Origin: DATLNM01 sp035536775
GTDB taxonomy: Bacteria > Actinomycetota > CADDZG01 > WHSQ01
Direction of reading: 5' to 3'
Assembly: GCA_035536775.1 (NCBI GenBank)
Contig: DATLNM010000037.1
Location: 1-64,000 of the forward strand
DNA length: 64,000 bases
This document shows positions 59,208 through 64,000 of the stretch, in pieces (the first letter of the stretch is position 1; every line of letters starts with the position of its first letter). Made by a program: the position numbers and the translations under genes. Below the pieces are notes generated by a model, which was given only the letters and a program-made list of their open reading frames with translations, was not told the DNA's origin and made no database searches.

Positions 59208-60881
59208 TCAACTGGGTGGCGTCTTGAAACGAGGGCCTCTGACCTGCACCGCGACGGAACCGCGGGATGAGAAGCCCTCCGAATCAGGAACCGGCTCCGG
59301 GCAACTCTCGAGGCAAAGATCCACGAATGAAACCCAGATCCGCCCGTCCATGGGACTCACTGCGATCCCAGCGTAGTCATACATACCTTCGGGAACCGAT
59401 GGCTGAGCGCAGGACTGCTCCTGAACACACCCATTCCAAGCTCTTTCGTAGCAGCGGTCGTCACAGGGGCCACGTTTCAGTGGATCGGAGGGCACATTTG
59501 CAAGTGCTGTCGCGAACACCGGCGACTCGGAGAAGACGTCGAGCGATGTACCTATGTAACCGTTCCAGATCGCGTTCGCCTTGTCCTCATCCACAGCTTG
59601 ATGACCCCCGGGGACGTTCGATGCGACATAGAAGAAGGCGACTTGGCCCGGACGGCCTACGGAGATCGCAGGGTTGTTGGCGGCCGTGAGCCCGGGCAAG
59701 CTCGCGCGCATCGGTTCGCTCCACGTCTTGCCAGAATCGCGGCTGAACGCGAGTCTCGGGAGACTTTCCTCACCGAGCCAGACATAGTACGCGTTCCCCG
59801 CTTGGTCGACCACGATCTGACCATGGTTGGCGGAGAAAGGCCGGTCCACCCCAGGTCCTACTTCGACCTGTTCCCAGGCATCCCCGCCGTCATGGCTAAC
59901 AGCAACGCGCGCCTTGCCCGCAACCGTACGAGGCACATAAAGGGTCCCGTGGACTGGTGACGCGGCGGCAAACCCAATCGTGTGTCCCGAGGGGCCGAGG
60001 TTGTCCGGATAAGGCAGAGCTGTGGGGGTCCACACCGAGCCACCGTTAGTGCTGCGCTTGCATCTGACAGATATCAAGCCGTTGTAGCAGAGATAGAGAA
60101 CGGTTGGATAGCCGCTCGTGGTGATTCCGGCAGGGGCGGGGCCCGAGAACAGAGTTGGTTTGTCGGTTCCGGGACCCTCGTCGCAGACGCGCGTGAAGTC
60201 CCAGGAGGCGCCGTCATCATCGGTCCAGTGGATGAGAGTGCAACCGCCTGTATAGACCCCGAAGAAGAACCGGCCCGCGATCCGATCGAGGTAGGTGATC
60301 GGGTCCCCGCCTTGGAGCGTCTCTGCGACCGCGATGGCTGGAAGCTTCCCAGCGATGTCTTCCCAGCTGTTCCCTTGGTCCTTACTTTGGAACAGGTAGA
60401 AACGCCGATCAACACCGAGAGCGTTCTCAGGGTAGGGCGCTCCGCGCGTATAGACGCTCGGGAAGTAGGCGGTGCCATCGGGGGCGAACCCGACCTGGGG
60501 TTCAACGGCCGGCCTGTCGGAAACGTAACGCTGCACGAAGCTCGGTAGGCCGCCCTTGAAAGCACTTCGTGGCAGGACGTTGTCGTGAGCGTCGTGAACA
60601 ACTGCCGCTTGCGTCGGGACCGCGGTGGCCGGGGGTGCTTCCGGAGGGGGACCAGAATCTCGGGGTCCCACGTGCCACGGTGCCGCGAGCCGCAACTCGC
60701 CGCCGACCGAATAATGGGTTGGGCTGGAACCGTGGCCCAGGTTTGCCAATAGAAGAGTGCTGGCAAGAACACAGCGGATCGCTGTGCCAATGGATCGCTC
60801 AAGCACCGCTCGGCTGTTTGGCGGTTTGCTCACGCGCGCGCTGCCATCCGAATATCGCCGCTTAGAAATAGATGAGTGCAT
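59208..60881 (-). CDS. Secreted BNR-repeat (sialidase-fold) protein
   Basis: 557 residues. The ATG at 60881 gives a long basic N-terminus before the hydrophobic core (AIRCVLASTLLLANLGH); the GTG at 60806 would give a shorter signal. Five Asp-box motifs are visible, for example SKDQGNSWEDI, TDDDGASWDF, STNGGSVWTP, SHDGGDAWEQ and SRDSGKTWSE, as in six-blade sialidase and related propellers. The catalytic Arg triad and nucleophilic Tyr of true sialidases were not identified, so a carbohydrate-binding or sensing propeller is as likely. It leads the minus-strand genes of the island and is divergent from the regulator. Confidence 0.8.
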   Translation of the reverse strand: MHSSISKRRYSDGSARVSKPPNSRAVLERSIGTAIRCVLASTLLLANLGHGSSPTHYSVGGELRLAAPWHVGPRDSGPPPEAPPATAVPTQAAVVHDAHDNVLPRSAFKGGLPSFVQRYVSDRPAVEPQVGFAPDGTAYFPSVYTRGAPYPENALGVDRRFYLFQSKDQGNSWEDIAGKLPAIAVAETLQGGDPITYLDRIAGRFFFGVYTGGCTLIHWTDDDGASWDFTRVCDEGPGTDKPTLFSGPAPAGITTSGYPTVLYLCYNGLISVRCKRSTNGGSVWTPTALPYPDNLGPSGHTIGFAAASPVHGTLYVPRTVAGKARVAVSHDGGDAWEQVEVGPGVDRPFSANHGQIVVDQAGNAYYVWLGEESLPRLAFSRDSGKTWSEPMRASLPGLTAANNPAISVGRPGQVAFFYVASNVPGGHQAVDEDKANAIWNGYIGTSLDVFSESPVFATALANVPSDPLKRGPCDDRCYERAWNGCVQEQSCAQPSVPEGMYDYAGIAVSPMDGRIWVSFVDLCLESCPEPVPDSEGFSSRGSVAVQVRGPRFKTPPS

Positions 60882-60994
60882 CTGTGTGCTCCATTTGCAA
60901 GCCTGGTTGTCTGGCTCGGGATTTGCCCCTCCAGTTCCTGCTCCTCGCAGAGAGTTAGTTGGATGGGGGAAGAACCTCTCCCCCCGCCTAGGTA

Positions 60995-61008
60995 GGCGTA
61001 TTTACGCC
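60995..61008. promoter_or_regulatory. Perfect inverted repeat between divergent island genes
   Basis: GGCGTATTTACGCC, with GGCGTA and TACGCC arms around TT. It sits 40 bp before the start of the TrmB/LuxR-like regulator and 113 bp before that of the sialidase-like gene, the right place for an autoregulatory operator. CATAAA at 61014-61019 follows as a possible -10. Confidence 0.5.
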
Positions 61009-61048
61009 AATGGCATAAAGTACTGCCCAAAGGCGAGGAGGGGTAAGT

Positions 61049-62050
61049 GTGCTCACCGATCTAGGGCTCACCAGTGAAGAAGAGCAGCTCTACAGGTGGC
61101 TCCTTGGTCGCCTCGAACCGTCGACGCCCGAGATGGCAGCATCCGCAAACTTGGATGCAAAGAGGCCACTAAGAACCTTCGAAAAACTGGAATCCAAGGG
61201 GTTGGTGTCGAGGCTTCCCTCAGAAGACCTCACTTTCAGTGCCGTCGCGCCCGACGTTGGTCTTGAACCCCTACTCCATTCCCGCACCCAAGAGCTGCTC
61301 GCCGTCAAATCCGAGATCGAGAGCTTGCAGGAGGATTACAGGAGGGCGGCTCGTCAAAGAAGCGAAGGCCTTCCAATACACCTTGTCCGAGGCGTCGACG
61401 CCGTTGCGATGGCACTCAGGCAAGTTGCGAATTCAGTGACCGAACAAATCCTTGTCCTTGACCGTCCCCCTTACGCGATCTATCGCAATCCCGAGCAACT
61501 GGAACATCTCGAGCGAGGTATTCGCTACAGAACTATCTATGACAGACAGGCTCTGGAGGATGAGGGCTACGTGGATTGGATCCTCACACTGGCCGCGGCG
61601 GGCGAACGCGCGCGCGTGCTGGACAAGATCCCCATGAAGATGATGCTTGTCGACAAGCGCAGGGCAATGCTTCCACTCGACCCCGGAAGGGGGCGGCCCG
61701 TCGATCAAGGGCTCATCGTCGAATCGCCTGAGGTCATCGAACTACTAAGTGCGACGTTCGAAAGCCTATGGTCCCGCGCTGTGCCGATGGAGGTGGCCGA
61801 ACGAGGGGGGACTGAAGACGGAAGCGATTTAGGCCAGATGGAAACTCGGATCCTCATGATGATGTCGGCGGGAATAAAGGACCGCGCAATCGCTAATCAG
61901 CTCGGTGTGGGACATCGCACTGTCCAGAGGAAGATCCAGCAGCTGATGCAGCAGATGGGCGCCAGCACACGATTCCAAGCGGGAATTCAGGCAGCTCATC
62001 AGGGCTGGATCAAGCTGGATCAAGAGGGCAGCCACCGATCGCTGACGTGA
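61049..62050 (+). CDS. TrmB-like/LuxR-type HTH transcriptional regulator
   Basis: 333 residues from a GTG at 61049 with GAGGAG at good spacing. Residues 1-70 form a TrmB/archaeal-type winged helix (LGLTSEEEQLYRWLLG, LRTFEKLESKGLVSRL). The middle part (about 110-240) is the TrmB-like effector/HxD-type domain (VANSVTEQILVLDRPP). Residues about 265-325 are a LuxR-type HTH (MMSAGIKDRAIANQLGVGHRTVQRKIQQL). Two DNA-binding modules in one chain occur in several actinobacterial regulators of this kind. It is probably the controller of the divergent secreted-protein genes of the same island. It ends 11 bp before the right repeat. Confidence 0.85.
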   Translation: MLTDLGLTSEEEQLYRWLLGRLEPSTPEMAASANLDAKRPLRTFEKLESKGLVSRLPSEDLTFSAVAPDVGLEPLLHSRTQELLAVKSEIESLQEDYRRAARQRSEGLPIHLVRGVDAVAMALRQVANSVTEQILVLDRPPYAIYRNPEQLEHLERGIRYRTIYDRQALEDEGYVDWILTLAAAGERARVLDKIPMKMMLVDKRRAMLPLDPGRGRPVDQGLIVESPEVIELLSATFESLWSRAVPMEVAERGGTEDGSDLGQMETRILMMMSAGIKDRAIANQLGVGHRTVQRKIQQLMQQMGASTRFQAGIQAAHQGWIKLDQEGSHRSLT

Positions 62051-62060
62051 TGCCCAGGCC

Positions 62061-62077
62061 CCCTCCGGCGTACTGTT
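62061..62077. repeat. Direct repeat, right copy, putative attR
   Basis: CCCTCCGGCGTACTGTT, identical to 56867-56884 except for one missing G in the GGG run. Sequence on both sides differs from that around the left copy, so the match is limited to the core. Confidence 0.7.
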
Positions 62078-62133
62078 ATCTCCAGAGTCGTTGAGTCGAC
62101 GTCGGTGTGCCGCTCCGAGGGGGTACCCAAGCC

Positions 62134-62805
62134 ATGGGAATCATGAGATCGCTTGCCGAGCAGCGATGGAAGCACATCGTCTCTCAAGCGGAGCCGTTCC
62201 TCCCCGAGGGGGACGAGGTCATCCTCTGGGTTCGGGCACGCCACCCCGGTCACCGCGGTGAGGGCTTCGCGTACCTCTCCTCGACTCGGTTCATATCGCT
62301 GCTGACCGGCCGCAACGGCTCCCACAAAGTGGTCGAGCTCGAGAACATCGAGCGCTGGGGCGCCGATCACGAGGCCAAAGGCGGTCCTCTTCTTCGTATC
62401 GAGTCCGCCGACGACGAGGTCGTCATCAAGATGCCCGTGGCGACTCCCGCCACCGCGATGAAGGTCAGGGACTTCCTTGCGAACTTCTCGCGCTCGGTGC
62501 CCAGCCCCCCCGGCGGACTGAGGCGCGCGGACGAGGAGTTCGTGATCGACGACGTGACGGTTCCGGTGTATCGGCGGTCCGTCGCCGATCAGACGAAGCG
62601 GATAGCGGTGACGACGATCGGGGCGATCTTGGTCGTCGCGGGGATCCTCATCACTCCCCTTCCTGGCCCGTGGTCGTTCCCCATCATCTTCGCCGGCTTG
62701 GCGGTGCTGTCGTCCGAGTACGACTGGGCTCAGGACCTCAGGACTTGGGGGAAGCAGAAGTACACGCAGACGAAGAACCGTCTGACCCGGCGCCCGGCGG
62801 AGTGA
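62134..62805 (+). CDS. PGPGW-family membrane protein with N-terminal PH-like domain
   Basis: 223 residues from the ATG at 62134. The N-terminal 130 residues are a small soluble domain with a PH/YdjO-like strand order (VILWVRARHPGHRGEGFAYLSSTRF, GSHKVVELENIERW). The C-terminal part has the PGPGW motif region (ILITPLPGPWSFPIIFAGLAVLSSEYDWA) with two membrane helices and a basic tail, as in the TIGR02611/PGPGW family of actinobacteria. Function unknown. It is immediately upstream of tadA with a GTGA overlap and lies just outside the island. Confidence 0.8.
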   Translation: MGIMRSLAEQRWKHIVSQAEPFLPEGDEVILWVRARHPGHRGEGFAYLSSTRFISLLTGRNGSHKVVELENIERWGADHEAKGGPLLRIESADDEVVIKMPVATPATAMKVRDFLANFSRSVPSPPGGLRRADEEFVIDDVTVPVYRRSVADQTKRIAVTTIGAILVVAGILITPLPGPWSFPIIFAGLAVLSSEYDWAQDLRTWGKQKYTQTKNRLTRRPAE

Positions 62806-63287
62806 GCGCGGGAGCGCCAGGCGACGAGCATTTCATGGCGGCCGCACTCGAGGAGGCAGCCGGCGCGCTCGGCCATGACGACGTCCCGATAGGCGCTGTG
62901 CTCGTGCGCGACGGCGCGATCGTCGCCAGGGCGCGCAACGAACGCGAGCTCGCGCAGGATCCGACCGCGCATGCGGAGATCATCGTGTTGCGACGCGCGT
63001 CGGAGGAGCTGCGCACGAGGCGTCTGGAGGGCTCGACGTTGTATGTCACTCTCGAGCCGTGCGCGATGTGCGCGGGAGCTCTCCTGCTCGCACGTGTCGA
63101 TAGGCTCGTTTACGGCGCGTCCGACCCGAGGGCGGGTGCCGCGTTCTCGCTCTACAACATCCCGCAGGACCCGCGGCTGAACCACTTCGTCGAGATCGAG
63201 CCGGGGGTCATGGCCGAGGATTCGGCGGTGCTGTTGAACGGATTCTTCGAACGCCGTCGCGCCGTCTCCGACGGAGGCAGCGGGTAG
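62802..63287 (+). CDS. tadA: tRNA-specific adenosine deaminase
   Basis: 161 residues from the GTG at 62802, overlapping the previous stop; the ATG at 62835 is an alternative. The zinc-dependent deaminase site is complete: HAE (His57, Glu59) and PCAMC (Cys87, Cys90). It converts A34 of tRNA-Arg(ACG) to inosine, and that tRNA is encoded 6 kb upstream in this window. The C-terminal helix ends at FFERRR. The gene is followed by tRNA-Ser(CGA) after 35 bp. Confidence 0.94.
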   Translation: MSAGAPGDEHFMAAALEEAAGALGHDDVPIGAVLVRDGAIVARARNERELAQDPTAHAEIIVLRRASEELRTRRLEGSTLYVTLEPCAMCAGALLLARVDRLVYGASDPRAGAAFSLYNIPQDPRLNHFVEIEPGVMAEDSAVLLNGFFERRRAVSDGGSG

Positions 63288-63322
63288 GCTTGCCCATCCC
63301 GGGCCGGGATCGGCCGGGACCT

Positions 63323-63410
63323 GGTGGGGTACCGAAGCGGCCATAACGGGATCGCCTCGAAAGCGATTGGGGGTTCACGCCCCCCGCGGGTTCAAATCCC
63401 GCCCCCACCG
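63323..63410 (+). tRNA. tRNA-Ser(CGA)
   Basis: An 88-nt class II tRNA. Acceptor GGTGGGG (63323-63329) pairs with CCCCACC (63403-63409), discriminator G410. Anticodon stem ATCGC/GCGAT encloses CTCGAAA with anticodon CGA at 63358-63360. The long extra arm (TGGGGGTTCACGCCCCCCG) and T loop GTTCAAAT are typical of serine tRNAs. It lies downstream of tadA. Confidence 0.95.
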
Positions 63411-63428
63411 CCCAGCAGCCGCTCTCCG

Positions 63429-64000
63429 TCACCCTATGGGGGAGCAGGGAGCTCCACCTCTTTGGATCAGCGCAACCTGCCCGCGCTGAACGGTCATGCA
63501 ACTGCGCTCGCCGTCGGGCCACGTCACGACAACGTCGGCAACCGTCGACGTCCCGATCCCGAACAGCGTTCGGCCGGGACTCGACTGGCTGTGAAACACG
63601 ACCTCGTCCGTCAGCTCGTCCGTCTGGACGATGCCATCAGCAGTCACTTCAACGTGCGCCCCGAGCCCCCATGGGTTCCACGACCCATCGGACACCTGCA
63701 CGCCCACGGTAGCTCCCGCCGTGACCTGGGCGAGCGCTATCGGCCGTGCAGCGTCTTCGAGGTAGCCGGCGGTCACGAGGACATCCGGGATGAGGTCACC
63801 GTCTAGGTCGCCGATCGTGGCGTCCTCCCCGTTGCCATTGGCAACGCGATGCAGCTTTGTCGGCGCGACGAATGCCCCGCCTGCTTGCTCGATAAGCAGA
63901 TCCGGTCTGTCCGCGGCCTCCTCACCGGCCGGATCGTCGAGGGGCGACCTGCCGGTCCGTCCTTGAACGACGACGATGTCCAAGTCGCCGTCGCTTCCGA
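63429..64000 (-). CDS. FG-GAP/ASPIC-UnbV-type secreted repeat protein, 5' end outside window
   Basis: About 190 C-terminal residues are visible, and the frame is open to the window edge; the TTG at 63983 is not a convincing start. Just before it the frame reads GSDGDLDIVVVQG, a calcium-binding FG-GAP blade, and another follows in TIGDLDGDLIPDVLVT. The end matches the ASPIC/UnbV domain of CRTAC1-like proteins (VTWPDGERSCMTVQRGQ). Such proteins are exported adhesion or matrix proteins. The stop is 19 bp from tRNA-Ser(CGA), convergent. Confidence 0.8.
   Translation of the reverse strand, partial: GSDGDLDIVVVQGRTGRSPLDDPAGEEAADRPDLLIEQAGGAFVAPTKLHRVANGNGEDATIGDLDGDLIPDVLVTAGYLEDAARPIALAQVTAGATVGVQVSDGSWNPWGLGAHVEVTADGIVQTDELTDEVVFHSQSSPGRTLFGIGTSTVADVVVTWPDGERSCMTVQRGQVALIQRGGAPCSPIG

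Larger units (their letters stand above)
56867..62077. mobile_element. Putative genomic island integrated at tRNA-Arg(ACG), no recombinase
   Basis: About 5.2 kb bounded by near-identical direct repeats (18 bp and 17 bp, differing by one G). The repeats lie exactly at the tRNA-Arg 3' end and 11 bp after the last gene. Four genes fill it: three exported proteins on the minus strand and a TrmB/LuxR-like regulator on the plus strand. Base composition is lower in GC: a hand count gives 27/60 at 57121-57180, against 41/60 at 62401-62460 just outside. No integrase, transposase or plasmid gene is inside, so it may be a non-autonomous or decayed element. The basis is mixed: repeats and composition are seen, mobility is inferred. 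Confidence 0.6.

Noticed and set aside
59982..60548. Plus-strand open frame opposite the BNR-repeat gene
   Set aside because: The minus-strand gene has five Asp-box motifs; the antisense frame has no recognisable feature.

Overview
The window looks like the chromosome of an actinobacterium. It is GC-rich with many GTG/TTG starts, and it carries the actinobacterial cell-growth cluster crgA - (sortase) - pabA/trpG - pknB - pknA - pbpA - rodA - pstP - fhaB - fhaA in the same order and orientation as Mycobacterium tuberculosis Rv0011c-Rv0020c. Gene content (TIGR03767-type phosphoesterase, choice-of-anchor-like secreted protein, PQQ-type sugar dehydrogenase, ANTAR and SpoIIE-type regulators) suggests an environmental and possibly uncultured lineage. 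I cannot name a class from sequence alone.

Layout. 1-10 kb: a partial Thr/Pro-rich secreted protein, tRNA-Ala(TGC), a secreted M14 metallopeptidase, an L,D-transpeptidase next to a secreted acidic-repeat protein, a membrane protein, a Tat-exported metallophosphoesterase, an LVIVD-repeat protein and a PlsC-like acyltransferase. 10-15 kb: an SCP2 lipid-binding protein, a NUDIX/metallo-beta-lactamase fusion, a PAS-SpoIIE phosphatase-HATPase switch protein, and a thiolase behind a TetR-type palindrome. 15-25.5 kb: the cell-wall and division cluster, in which seven tightly coupled minus-strand genes run fhaA to pknB. 25.6-33 kb: tRNA-Leu(CAG), an RTX-like secreted protein and a five-gene peptide/nickel-type ABC importer. 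33-37 kb: larC/larB (nickel-pincer cofactor synthesis), a DUF4446 protein, serS and tRNA-Ser(TGA). 37-53 kb: a mixed region with membrane enzymes, a SemiSWEET/PQ-loop protein, a DHFR-like reductase, a methyltransferase, a MerR regulator coupled to a 20-residue Cys-rich peptide, STAS and sigma-factor genes, a DrrAB-type exporter, two extradiol-type VOC proteins, GAF-ANTAR, hemolysin III, NhaA, a CAP-domain fragment, ChrA and AI-2E-type transporters. 53-56.6 kb: a sugar transferase, a PAS-GAF-GGDEF protein and a sugar dehydrogenase. 56.6-63.4 kb: tRNA-Ser(GCT), tRNA-Arg(ACG), a four-gene segment, a PGPGW membrane protein, tadA and tRNA-Ser(CGA). The window ends in a partial FG-GAP/ASPIC-type protein.

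The most notable observation is that the four-gene segment 56885-62060 is bounded by a near-identical 17/18-bp direct repeat. One copy is the 3' end of tRNA-Arg(ACG) and the other lies just after the last gene. The segment is visibly poorer in GC than its flanks. It encodes three secreted proteins and one TrmB/LuxR-type regulator, and the first gene reads into the tRNA in antisense. This looks like a tRNA-targeted genomic island without its own integrase. The second notable observation is a 20-residue peptide with six cysteines, translationally coupled to a MerR regulator that sits behind a textbook 19-bp-spacer MerR promoter, probably leaderless. This is a candidate micro-metallothionein. Other points are an N-terminally truncated CAP domain lying in frame after nhaA, and a GTG start only 3 nt after a tRNA. 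I saw no insertion sequence, CRISPR array, phage gene or replication origin.
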